Origin: Scilla litardierei
Taxonomy: Eukaryota > Streptophyta > Magnoliopsida > Asparagales > Asparagaceae
Direction of reading: 5' to 3'
NCBI GenBank assembly: GCA_030789695.1
Contig: CM061142.1
Span: forward strand, 354,925,486 to 354,989,485
DNA: 64,000 bases
Shown here: one piece after another, positions 43,631 to 54,870 of the stretch
Layout of the letters: the number at the start of each line of letters is the position of its first letter
Position numbering within the stretch: position 1 is the first letter of the stretch
The notes under the pieces: generated by a model
Told to the model about the DNA's origin: nothing
The model's input: the letters and a program-made list of their open reading frames with translations, nothing else
The model's database searches: none
Made by a program: the position numbers and the translations under genes

Positions 43631-43972
43631 GACTCGGCCGAGTAACGGTGTCGCTCGGTCGAGTGATCGTAACGAAAAATATTTTCAAAAAATCCTCCCC
43701 ACATACGACTCGGCCGAGTGTCTTTGCCACCCTCGGCCGAGTGGAAAAAGTCCATCCGGCCGAGTGGCACAAGCTACTCGGAAATACTCGCATTAAGAGC
43801 GTATCAGTTTCACTCGGTCGAGTGAAGATATATACTCGGCCGAGTGGCAATTTATTCTGAAATCGAAAAAAGAACAGAGAGTTGGGTGTAGCAGACTTCC
43901 CTCGTTGGTGTGCCACTCGGGCGGACGATGTTGGTGGCTCGGCCGAGTGGCTATGGTACTTGGCCGAGTGAG
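43631..43972. repeat. Internal copy of the CACTCGGCCGAGTG array
   Basis: About ten motif copies (GACTCGGCCGAGT, CACTCGGTCGAGTG, CACCCTCGGCCGAGTGG and others) with the LTR-type spacer AACAGAGAGTT at 43873. It lies between Gag-protease and ORF2. Confidence 0.85.
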
Positions 43973-44439
43973 GCTCTGTTCTCTGCTGTGATGCTCCGTT
44001 TTGGTTCTAATCTATGTTTTTCTTTCTCCAGTTGATTTTTTCCTTCTCCTAAGCCTTGAGCGCATTCCTGGAGCGCTCTTCTTTACCTTAGTCATCCTCC
44101 ATATGATAGATATCCCGTTCTCCTCTCCTGTCAAAGAAAATAGGACCCGTTGTCAAAAAATTTCGGGCGAACGACTCAAAAACACTAATAAAATCTAAAA
44201 CAAAAAATAAAAACCAAAAATAAAAAAATGTAATAACCGTCGGGTTGCCTCCCGACAAGCGCTCGTTTTAGGTCTTGAGCTCGACCCCTATTGATTTTCA
44301 ATTAACGCTTGATGTTGGGTGCATACGAGATGCACCCATCGAACTTGCTTGGAAGACCACTCGGATTTGGATCATGGTGGTGTGAGGTCTTCCTCAGCGC
44401 CCCTTCGTCATGGGCGATGTTGGGGGTGGCTCCCCCAAG
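43973..44439 (-). other. Junction region where RT/integrase is missing
   Basis: On the minus strand the protease end (44440) is followed by noncoding sequence with GCGCTTGTCGGGAGGCAACC (about 44241-44260), a segment that in complete Athila elements follows the integrase. RT, RNase H and integrase are absent. Confidence 0.55.
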
Positions 44440-46950
44440 CTAGAGCTTGCCACGGTCTTCTTTTTTTGCCGGTGACACCGATCTTCGCATCGGTGGAGCT
44501 TTCTTTGGAGTCCTCAACTTCGAGAGCTTGCAGAGCTCCCGTATTTTTGCGACATCAGTGTCGCCATCATCAATTTCCATGGAGATATCAGGGGAGTGCT
44601 CCATCTTCTCTTCTTCGGCCAAGTCTAGGCCTTCTTCGAAGCTATCTTCGTGGGGTGCGCCGATGGAATGGGGGATCGCCTCTTCAATGACCTCATCAAG
44701 GAGGTCCATGTAATCAAGCTCCTCGTGACATGGCATGTGCTTCATTGCCTTCGGTATATGAAGCTCCACTTCGATGTTACCGACGTTCAAGGTAAGGGTC
44801 CCCTCCCGCACATCGATGATGACACCGGCGGTGGCGAGGAACGGGCGTCCGAGTATGAGTGATGTATCGCCCTCCTCCTTGATGTCCATTATCACGAAAT
44901 CGCATGGAAAATATATGCCCCCGAAACTTGGAGTGGGATGTCCTCCACTATCCCAACCGGTCTTGTAATCCTCCCGTCCGCTAGTTGAATCCGCATGTTG
45001 GTAGGCTTCAAATCCGTGCCGGTATTCAACCTCCGGAACATGGAGAGGGGCATGAGGCTAACACTAGCCCCTAAGTCTACTAATGCCTTTTGTAGGGGGA
45101 CGCCGCCTAGAGTGCAAGGAATCCGAAAACACCCCGGATCTTTAAGCTTGGCGGGCTCCTTTTCCCTCTTTGTGAACCAAGTCCCTTCCTCCGCGAGCAT
45201 TACCTTCTCCTTCCTCTTCCTTCCCGTGATCAAGTCTTTTAAGAACTTGGCATAAGATGGGATTTCCACTAAAGCGTCGAGGAAGGGGATATTGAGGCTC
45301 ACCCCTCTCAAATACTCGAGAAACTTGGCTAGCCGTTTCTCCATCTTGGCTCTAGCTAGCCGCTGAGGGAAGGGCACCGGTGGCATAAATCGGCGCTCAT
45401 CGATAAGCTCCTCCGTTCTAGATTTCACTTCTCCTTGCAACTCCTTATCTTTCTCAACTTCAATTGCCGGCCCACTTTCTTGTAGATTCTCCACCACGGG
45501 CTCCTTGACTTGAGTCATGGGGGGGTGGTATCCTTCCCCCCTCTTGTAGTAACCGCAACGACCGCATTAATATGGCCGGTGTTGCCCAGTGGATTCGGCT
45601 CGGGTTGAGCCGGCAATTGTTGATTATTTTTATTGAGCAACGCAAGTTGCTCCCCGATTTGAGCTACGACGATGGCAAGAGAATCTTGTCCCGCCTTCAA
45701 TGTGGCATTGATCTTTCGTTGTTCCGCCATAAACTCATCCACCTTTGCTTCAAAATCTGAGCGTTGTTGAGCTTGTGGTGGGTTAGGATTTCTCCACCCT
45801 TGATTGTATCCGGGCGGCCTATAAGGTCCCACTTGTTGCCTTTGTGGGAAATTTTGTTGCGGTGGCCCCCTTTGTGGATAATTCGGTTGTGGTGGTGGTG
45901 GAGCCCGAGCTTGAGGAGGTTGTTGTGGCGGGAGGTTTAATGCTCCATCATTATTGGCATATGAGAAACCCGGATGGTTTCTAGCGGCCGAATTGGCCCA
46001 ATATCCAGAATTTCCCGCGACGTATTGAACTTGCTCCAAAGCTCCTTCTCCTTGCTCTCCTCCCGCATATATGGATTGGGATTGGTCTTGCCACTCATAT
46101 GATTTGTCGGCATGGATGTAGAAGGGGCTCCTTGAGGCTCCGTAATGAATTTCTCCAATCTCTCCACAACCTTGTGGAGAGAGTCAAACTTGCTAGAAAG
46201 CTCTGCCACGGCCTTGGCCTCATAGATACTTGTGGGCTTCAAGGAGGACGAAGAATATCCTCGCTCGTCCCCCCATTGTTGGTTGTTCGAGGCCATCTCC
46301 TCAAGCAAGGCCGTAGCTTCATCGGGAGTCTTCGACAAAATGGCTCCATTTGCCGTGGCATCAATAATCTGCTTCGTCCCCGGTTGGAGTCCATTGTAAA
46401 AGCTATGGACAAGCTCCCAATCCTCAATGCTATGATGAGGGCACTGATGTTGCAAGTCCTTGAAGCGCTCCCATGCTTCGTAGAGAGTCTCTTGAGGTCC
46501 TTGCTTGAAGGACATGAGAGCACTTCTAATCTTCACCGTCTTGGAGGGCGGGTAAAATTTTTCGATGAATGCACTCGCCAACTCATCCCAAGTGGTGAAG
46601 ATTCCTTCAGCTTGCGTCCTCAACCAATATAATGCCTTGTCCTTTAGTGTGAAAGGGAAGAGACGCAGTCTGATAGCATCCACAGAGACGCCCGGCATTT
46701 GGAAGGTGACGCACATTGATAGGAAGAGCTGGATATGGTAGTGAGGGGTTTAATGGGAGTTCCCATGAAAAGGATCTTGTTGCATAAGGACCACCAATCC
46801 GGTCTTCAACTCAAAATTCTTGTCGGCCGCCAACTCCGGCATGGCTATGGATGAGGTCGTGGAAGAAGTCTTAGGCCGAAGCCTATCTCTTATGGAAAAA
46901 ATCCTCGCCATTCGCGCCGCTAATTCTTTCGGGGTCTCAGGATGGGTCAT
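44440..46950 (-). pseudogene. gag-pro: Athila-like Gag-protease, frameshifted
   Basis: From 46950: N-terminal part ending FELKTGL; Retrotrans_gag domain (46716 to 46100) with FPFTLKDKALYWLRT, FIEKFYPPSKT and FYNGLQPGTKQIIDATANG; a Pro/Gln-rich linker (46039 to 45540); then the protease region with VDLGASVSLMP (about 45075) and SLILGRPFLATAG (about 44862). Frame breaks: a stop at 46750, shifts near 46030, at a run of eight C near 45520, and near 44900 before CDFVIMDI. The C-terminal part is acidic and ends at 44440. This Gag type and the tRNA-Asp primer site define the Athila-like assignment. Confidence 0.85.
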
Positions 46951-47178
46951 AAAATTTCCTTCCGTATCGGGTCTCCTCTCCGCTCAGATCCTCCTCAATG
47001 TACGCTCGTTCTCCGGATCGTATAATATCTCTTTGGGGTTCACCGAGGATCTCGTGTACATGCAAGGGAAAACAGAGTTTCAAAGAAATAGTTAGCACAA
47101 CGGAAGGGTAAGATAAAAATAGAAATAATAGAACAAAAAGAAAAATAGCTAGGTTGTAGGAATCAAACACTATTGCCT

Positions 47179-47195
47179 CCCCGGCAACGGCGCCA
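47179..47195 (-). other. Primer binding site, tRNA-Asp type
   Basis: The plus strand reads CCCCGGCAACGGCGCCA, the 3' end of plant tRNA-Asp(GUC) with CCA, so the minus strand TGGCGCCGTTGCC is the primer site. It lies 6 bp inside the 5' LTR. Confidence 0.9.
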
Positions 47196-47201
47196 AAAAC
47201 T

Positions 47202-49008
47202 TGATCGCGCCCCGGATACACGTCCCGGAGCGGCGACGATCGTAGTTTTATCGCAAGCGCACAATGTAGCGGCGAGCGGGTATCGAACACAGGGAGGCCT
47301 AATAACAGTGTCTTCTTCGAATCACCTGGCTATAGGGGAAGTCGGGAGAATGTTCGTAATGTGCGGTCACAGTCGTTTAAATGTATAAAGGGATTAACAA
47401 ATTAATAAAGACGCTTAGGGGATAGGGAATCCCCGCTACTTGCCGTATCTCATCATTGTGACTCGTAGGTTTCACAATTGCTAGACTTGAAATTTGGGTG
47501 AACTAGTTGCAACTTAATGTGGAACCAAGCTCACGCTCTCGCGCTATTGCCGGTCTACAGCCAACCTAGGGTAGGGTCCAATCTCTTGCAAACCCTAACC
47601 TAGGTAAACTAGCGTGAAGAACAACATCATCGTTCAATCGTATCTCGAGCCCACTCTCGTGCAAACTCGAGCTACGACCAGGGTTGGGCTAGTTCCTACC
47701 CATCCAATCTCTTGCAAACGGGTATTGGTATAGAATTGAAATCGAAAAACCCTAGTTTCGGTCCAATCTCTTGCAAACCGATTCCGGAGGAATTCAATTG
47801 CAACCCAATTCGAATATCTAGTGCTTCCTATCGAATTGGGACCCAATCTCTTGCAAATCACAATCGACATGAATCCTTAGCTATTCGTATTATAGCAATC
47901 CCAGACTAACCCTAATCAATCCTAGTAATAGTTTCACCAATTCATCACAATTTCGAAATTGGGCTCGTAGGGTTCATCCCTACGCCCTAAGACGATGAAC
48001 TACTCACAATTCATAATAGAATGCAATAGAAATTCGCAAATAAAATCAATGGAATTGATAGCAACATTCAAAATATCAACAAAAATTGAGTTTTTGAGGG
48101 AGAGAAATACAAACCAATGAAGAACAAGGTAGCATCCAACAAAATCTCACTTTTCTCTCCTCTCTTAAAGCTAAATCTAATCCCTAAAAAGTTAATCTAA
48201 AAAGCTGCAAAAAGTTCTGAAAAAGCTCTCCTAAACTAGGTGAAAAACTGGGGTTAAATACCCCCCAAAATCGCCCAAAAACCCCTGACGAAAATGCCCC
48301 TGCGCAGCCTCAAATCCGCAGTTTTCGCTACAGGCAGCGCGGCTCAGTCGGCCCAGTGAGAAATGTCACTCGGCCGAGTGACGAACCCTGTACAAAAACA
48401 GAGAATCGGGGGTCTCGGGGGTCGTCTCCTCAGAGGTCACTCGGGCGGACGGCCTTCAGTCACTCGGGGAGACGTCTTTCTCCACTCGGCCGAGTCAGTC
48501 ATCGGGACTGACAGACGAAAAAAACAGAGAGTTCAGTCTCTTTTGTTGCCGTCGTCATGGCTCCACTCGGGCGATGGGTGACTCGGTGCTCGGCCGAGTG
48601 GCATGGTGATGCTCGGCCGAGTGCACGCTGATATTGCTCTGTTGCGTGTCCGATCTGGCCGGCCGAGCGGGCTTCCTATGGTCGGTCGAGTGACTCTTTC
48701 ACTCAGCCGAGTGAAGTGATAAAAATGCCCAAACTTCATATCTTCGCCTCCTCGTCGCTCCTACGACGTTCTTTCTCCTTCCACTCCTCTCCAACAGCAA
48801 AATACCCCTCAAGAGAGTCGTCGGTGACACTCCGGAGTGGGTGCATCTCAGAATCACTCCAAATCGCTCCAAATCTCCTGAAATACGACAAAAACAACAA
48901 ATCGTGAAAAGCATCGCAATATTGTCGAATAAATGTGAAAAACACGATTTGAGCGATCAAAATGGCATGCAAACATGCAGAAAAAAGGTGTAAAATATGG
49001 AGTGATCA
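47202..49008 (-). repeat. 5' LTR of Athila-like element (1807 bp)
   Basis: Plus-strand view: TGATCGCGCCCCGG to GGAGTGATCA. Palindrome array at 48346-48715, TATTTAA box near 48254. Pairs with 29612-31419. Confidence 0.92.
48346..48715. repeat. Array of CACTCGGCCGAGTG palindromes (5' LTR)
   Basis: Counterpart of 30752-31126 with several single-base differences inside motifs, mostly C/T or G/A. Confidence 0.88.
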
Positions 49009-49013
49009 GACGA

Positions 49014-49378
49014 CGTCTTCCCTGAGGAGATGTCTGGATTGCCCCCCGATCGAGCTCTCGAGTTTTCGATCGACCTTATTTCAGGAGCGCAACCTATTTC
49101 GAAGGCGCCCTATCGCATTGCACCGGTAGAATTGGAGGAATTGCGGAAGCAGCTGGACAAACTTCTTCAGAAGGGTTACATTCATCCCAGTGTGTCTCCG
49201 TGGGGAGCACCGGTCTTGCTGGTGAAAAAGAAGGACGGTTCGTGTTGCATGTGTGTGGACTACCGGGAGTTGAATGCGGTGACCGTCAAGAATCGATATC
49301 AGTTGCCTCGTATTGACGACATCTTTGATCAGCTTGGAGGATCGAGGGTATTTTCTAAGTTGGATCTGAGGAGCGGTT
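49014..49378 (+). pseudogene. gag-pol: Gypsy B Pol, protease-RT segment
   Basis: Continues the polyprotein from 29611 in frame: [20 protein letters not shown], the RT start with [38 protein letters not shown] and FSKLDLRSG. It is cut in the Gly codon of RSGYHQL by SIRE-2; the frame resumes at 62126. One change within the conserved KDGSRR (to SCC) is visible. Confidence 0.92.
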
Positions 49379-51258
49379 TGTAATGCCCTACAAGCTACTG
49401 CACAAGTACTAGATGGGGGGTGAATAGTACTTTAAAAATAACAAGGAGTATAATTCCTAATTATAGTGCAAACAACTACCAAATCAATTTGCGGAAGCTT
49501 AAATTGATAACAACAACAAAATTAACAATGCTAACAAAAGATATTACTGGGTTTGGATCCACCCAAGTCTCCCCGACTTGTTCCCGGTGATCCTATGTCC
49601 CAACCACCCGGATCCCCTCCGGATACTTGAGTTAGAAACCCTAACTCAAGATTTCCACTATGAAATACTTGTGAAAAACCTTCACAAGTCAAATCATACA
49701 CAAAGTAATTTGTGACTCCCATAACCCGGGATCACAACCACACTCTCACAACCGAGAGTGAAACTTACAATATGAAATTGAAATGAAATAAGAAACTTCT
49801 TACCGACAAAATACATATGTCCTGAGTAATGCTTACGAATTAGGGCAAGGATGATTTTGTGGAAGAAGAAGTGGCACCAAACCCTAGCTCCAAGATGTAG
49901 ATCAGCGATGGAGAGCTATGGGGAAGTTGGTGACCTAGAATCAAGCACTTGGCTTGGAAGGCTTCACACTCAATGAATCTCTCTTTAGAAGTAAGAGTGA
50001 GGAGAGATTATTGAATGGAATGAAAGAGCTTTGAATGAGCTTGGAATGATTTCTCTTGATCTCTAAACTTGCAATAATATCAGCCTTGACTGCAATGAAT
50101 GCATCCCAACAAGTATTTATAGGATAGAGGAGAGAGAGAGAGAGAGAAAAACGTTTCAATTAAAGCTCCAACGGCTCTTTTCTGAACCCAACTAGTCGGT
50201 CAAAGCACAACCACCGATCGACTAGTTCATCAACTAGTCGGTCGGTCAATTAACGTATACCGACTAATGAGTGAACAGAGAAAAGATCAAAGCACAGACA
50301 AAAGGAACTAGTCGGTCCAAGAAGAGTAGCTGACCGACTAGTTTCACAACTAGTCGGTCGGTTACTCAACTGAGACCGACTAACAGATAAAACTGAAGTC
50401 TGAGCACAAATAGACTTTGTCGGTCCAAGAACAAATGTTGACCGACTAATTCACCAACTAGTCGGTCGCCAAATGAGCATAGACCGACTAACGATAAACA
50501 GTAAGTTAGGTGAAAAATTGGTATGTACAGTAAAACTAAACTAGTCGGTCCAAGAAGGAAAGTTGACCGACTAGTTCATCAACTAGTCGGTCGATCAATG
50601 AACACAGACCGACTAATGATAAACAGTAGCTCAGGCTCAAAAGTGCATGTACAGGGAAAGCTCAACTAGTCGGTCACAGAAGCATCACTGACCGACTAGT
50701 TTACAAACTAGTCGGTCGGTGAGTCAACTTAGACCGACTAACTGTAAACAGTAAAGAGCTTGGAAATGACTGACAAGAACTAGTCGGTCCAAGAAGCTTT
50801 GCCGACCGACTAGATCACCATCTAGTCGGTCAGTTCTTCTTCTTGAACCAACTAACATGCACAAGAAGTCGCGAATCGAAGCGCGAAGCTTCGGGAAGGA
50901 TTGTATGGACTTCTACTAAGATCCTAGAGCTAAGATATGAGCGTTATGAAGATTTAAACCGTAAGACCTACTCAAGGCTTAACATTCTACGAAAGAAGCT
51001 TAAAGACTATAAATAAAACTTGACGATACCGTCTTCAATAGCTTCAATCGAATCTTCATGACTTCTAAATTGGTCCATAAGCTTCAACGAAGCTTTAGGC
51101 ACACGATCACGTGCTTTGAGAAGTCTTAAAACGTCGTAATTGATATTCATATGAATTTGGCGACGATCTCCATAACTGTGATCACAAAGTGTTAGTTCAC
51201 GTTATATTTATGTTTGTTCATCATCCAAAACCAAATCCGGGGAGTCCAATATCCAACA
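49379..51258 (-). repeat. 3' LTR of SIRE-2 (1880 bp)
   Basis: TGTAATGCCC to CCAATATCCAACA. TATA box complement at 50114-50121, six-unit array at 50191-50855, then GAATCGAAGCGCGAAGCTTC. Confidence 0.95.
50191..50855. repeat. U3 motif array of SIRE-2 (3' LTR, six units)
   Basis: Same four-motif unit as at 2801-3340. Units are about 110 bp apart and separated by ATAAACAGTA-type spacers. Confidence 0.9.
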
Positions 51259-52218
51259 TTCTCCCCCTTTTTGGTGATGACAAACCAACATAAATAATAA
51301 TAAAAAATAATAATTCAAATGAAATTTACTTACTCCCCCTGCATTGATGACACGTTAATTCCAATTTAAACAATAATAATACGCATCAAGCAGACGAGTG
51401 AAGTATATAAAATGAGAATTGATTATTGAATTATCGAATACCAAATGTAGGTTATTGAAATATCAGATTTGAAAATCCATTTATATATCTTAACTCCCCC
51501 TGAATCTAACACATCAAGTTAGATTCTCGGAATAATGCTTTAAATTATCATTTAGCACATCGTTATTATTATATCTCTCCCCCTTTGGCATAAGCAAAAA
51601 GAGCGGGAGGATAACAACGACAACAACAATGGCCTTAAATAAAAAAGCATGGGAGTCGTAGAATACGACGACGGTTCAAGTGACACCAAAAGAAATACGA
51701 ATAAAATCAAGGCGTGTCAATGAAACCATAGTCGAAAATCGTAATACGAAATCATCAAAACTCAAATCATTTTTACGGATTGAGTTATGGAATATACTCT
51801 CCAATATCAACATTCTTGGTTAATTTAGTGCATGGAAAACAATTCTATGTTTCCATAGAAGAAATTTCTATTAAACCAAGTTAATATCGTCGAGCGACGA
51901 AATCAAACATCAGAGACATAAAAAAAATTATAAATTGTGCACAATAGAATGAAATGTCAACGTCGATGTATATATATATAAGATATGAACCAGAGTACAT
52001 CAAATATAAACATCACTGACATACAAAACATCGTTCCACCGATCGGGGCACAAAATACATCATCATATCACAGATATCGGAGTGTCATAAAACATACAAC
52101 ATCATCAAAATACATCAAAATACATCATCAAAAAGATCCAAAACCCCACTCTATCCTAACCAAACTCTCTCACACTAGATGTATCATCCAAAGAGCATCG
52201 GAGAGTCCTCGAGGAAGC
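51259..52218 (-). other. 3' noncoding region with multiple polypurine tracts (SIRE-2)
   Basis: Purine runs on the minus strand at about 51259-51272, 51332-51340, 51494-51502 and 51580-51592. Then AT-rich sequence to the ORF2 stop. No gene. Confidence 0.7.
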
Positions 52219-53892
52219 TCAAGAGGAAACGGCAGGATCTGCAGCAGCAGCAGGCTCTGCAGGAGAAGTGGTGGAAACTGGATCAGCAGGAACGTCTGGA
52301 ATGTCAGCAGGAGCGACGGTAGAAGTGGTAATCTCTGGAGCAGCAACAGTAGTGGCCTCGGGAGCACCAGTCGGAGTATCCACCGCAAGAGCGGAGGCAA
52401 CAGGTGTGCTCTCGGGGGCACCAACAGACGAAGCAGCAACAGCAGCACCAGAAGTGGTAGCACTAGCAGCAGATGTGGTAGCAGCAGCAGCGGTGGCCTC
52501 AGCGCCACGATTTAAAGAGGTGACAAGATCATCGATATCCTCATCATCCATCTCCTCATCCTCAGAAACAGGAGGAGGAAGCTGAATACCCATCAGACTA
52601 GCCATACGGCAAACTACCTCCTCGGTACGAGCCAAACGAGACTCGTGACGACGAAGTAACCGTACGACATCATCAAGTGTGGTAGAGGGAGCAGCAGAGG
52701 CAGAGGCAGAGGCAGACGCTGAAGGTGTCATCCTCTGAACGTGACGGAGCGCCGCAAGAGATTTCTTGACGGCCGTCGTGTTCAAGGGAGGACCAAGTGG
52801 ACGCTCATCGTCAGGAGGCAATGTGACACGGAAGTGGCGAAAAACAAGGGTCAACAAGCACGGAAATGGGATATGAGCCGATTTCGTGGACTTGCGAATA
52901 CACTCGAAAGAGTCCATCTTATCGAGTATAATGCGAGCCCAGTTAATCGAGCTCCCCATGAATATAGCATAGATCAACTTCAGAAAAGGCTGGGACGGTA
53001 GAGATGAGGAGCCGTACTTGGGAAGCAAGCACGACTTCAGAATCAAATTGAGGACCCATGCATTTGGCTTGAAGGATTTGGAGGGTACGCCAATCATGGC
53101 GGGAGGAATCTGATGGAAAATCTCAGAGAGGATGGTCTGATCAAGGGAAGAAATATCATCAACAGAAATGTCTGAGGGGAGGAGGCCAGACGAGGAGATA
53201 CCCAAAATCTCTCCTAAGATTTCTGCTGTGAGGACTATAGGAGTCCCCAAAATAGTCGTCTCAACAGAGTGGGTCGCATCGTACTGACCCCGGATCTTAT
53301 TGGCATAGAATAGCTTTACTAATCGAGGGTAGGGGTGAGGATTCGCCTTCGGGTCATATCGAAGGTAATCGAGAAGACCCGAGGACGAAAGAAGATCAGC
53401 TAGCCCTATGAAGTCACTGAACTGGACGAAATGCTCCAGAAGCAGCGGGTAATGTTCGATACGGTAGTAAGCCGCGAGACACATAGGGTTGTCGCGACAC
53501 AACGAGATATCGACACCGCCAACCGGCATCGGAGCCTTTCCCTTAGGCTTACGGGTAGACGTACGAGGTCGGGAGCTCGACTCAGGATGGGTAGGAGGAG
53601 TGGGTTCCCTATGAGTCTCAGGCTCGGGGATATACTCGGTGTCGGAATCCGAAGCACCGGGTGGAGTGCGAGCACGAAAAATAACAGGCTTGGGCTTGGG
53701 CTAAGATCGGGCTCGGGGTTTCGCAGTCGCCGTCCTCTTACACTTAAGAGGAGGCGAAGATGAAGAGGGTTGGGTGGTCTTAGCACGGAGTTTCGGAGGG
53801 GTTCGCTTAGGTTTATCGGAATCCGCAGGGTTAGGTTCTACGGTCATCGGCGAGGGGCTAGATGGAGTGATCGGGATACGTGTACGGGCCAT
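52219..53892 (-). pseudogene. SIRE-2 ORF2 (env-position protein) with one nonsense codon
   Basis: Homologue of 4691-6388, start MARTRIPIT at 53892. A single in-frame TAG at 53701-53703 follows about 63 codons; reading continues in the same frame through PVGGVDISLCRDNP to an Ala/Thr-rich C-terminus ending AVSS. The core (PFLKLIYAIFMGSSINWARI and neighbours) is well conserved with SIRE-1, and variable parts are the Pro/Ser linker and the C-terminal tail. This pattern suggests constraint on the core in both copies before decay. Confidence 0.75.
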
Positions 53893-54870
53893 AATCGAGG
53901 CACGACACGACCCAAGAAAGATCAAATCTAAGAAACCCTAGATGGCCGGAACCCTAGCAAACCCTAGGTAGAAACCATAGCCCTAGAGTTGAAAACAGAA
54001 CCCTAGACAGGAGAGGGAGAGATGGGGGTTACCCTAGGAGGAAGACGACGGCCGGCGACGGAGAGGATGGCCGGGAAATGGCCGGAAGTCGAAGGGTCAG
54101 CGCGGGGGTCGGGGATTTTGAGCTGAGAGAGAGAGGTTTTGATCGACTAAAATGAGAAAAATTCGACTAAATCGAGATTAAGTCGGTCAGGAGCTCAAAA
54201 GACCAAGCATTCCCTGTCACCACTAGTCGGTCACAGTTCAAGCACTGATCGACTAGATCACGATCTAGTCGGTCGGTCAATGAGCTTGAACCGACTAAGT
54301 GGAAACAGATACCAGTCGAAGATTTCCTGAACGAGAATTAGTCGGTCTACGCTCAAATACTGACCGACTAGAACTCAATCTAGTCGGTCGATAAGTAAGC
54401 TTGAACCGACTAAAGAGTGAAGTTGGAGAGGAAACTCAAAATAGCTTGAGTTAGTCGGTCTGAGTTCTTTTACTAACCGACTAGATACAAATCTAGTCGG
54501 TTGGTGATTGAACTGATACCGACTAAAGGAGTTCAAAAGTTGAGAGATAGAGCTAGTCGGTCTAAGTTCATTAGCTGACCGACTAGATGAAAATCTAGTC
54601 GGTTAGTTGATGATCTGAGACCGACTAGATGAGTCCAAAAATTGATAATTAAGTTCTCTCCTCAAAACACTTGGACGATACATCGCAATCCTCTCAAAAA
54701 TCATCTAAACTACCCCATTAAACATCGAAATCTAAAATACGACATTCAAACATGAATTCGAGCAAAAATTCAAAATATCACATAAAATCCCGAAAAATCC
54801 AATAAGTCTAGAATGAACGAAATATTTCGAAATATAATAGCATGCAAGATTATTGAATGAAACATGAATC
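53893..54870 (-). promoter_or_regulatory. Pol-ORF2 spacer with internal motif array (54180-54630)
   Basis: Four units of the CTAGTCGGTC/GACCGACTAG array, then toward ORF2 a CT-rich tract and a GC-rich leader containing repeated CCTAGGGT. Same layout as 6389-7307. Candidate internal promoter; no clear TATA box. Confidence 0.6.

Larger units (their letters stand above)
29612..49008 (-). mobile_element. Athila-like element without RT/integrase, nested in gypsy B
   Basis: TSD GACGA at 29607-29611 and 49009-49013. LTRs are 29612-31419 and 47202-49008. On the minus strand: 5' LTR, tRNA-Asp primer binding site, Gag-protease, palindrome array plus TATA box, Athila-type ORF2, 3' noncoding, polypurine tract, 3' LTR. 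No RT, RNase H or integrase is found between protease and ORF2, so it is a non-autonomous derivative. Its ORF2 is split by the Copia at 34807-42476. The LTRs differ most in the first ~90 bp and little elsewhere. Confidence 0.9.

Noticed and set aside
47179..47195. tRNA-Asp gene
   Set aside because: Only the 3' 17 nt of the tRNA are present, adjacent to an LTR boundary. It is a primer binding site, not a gene.
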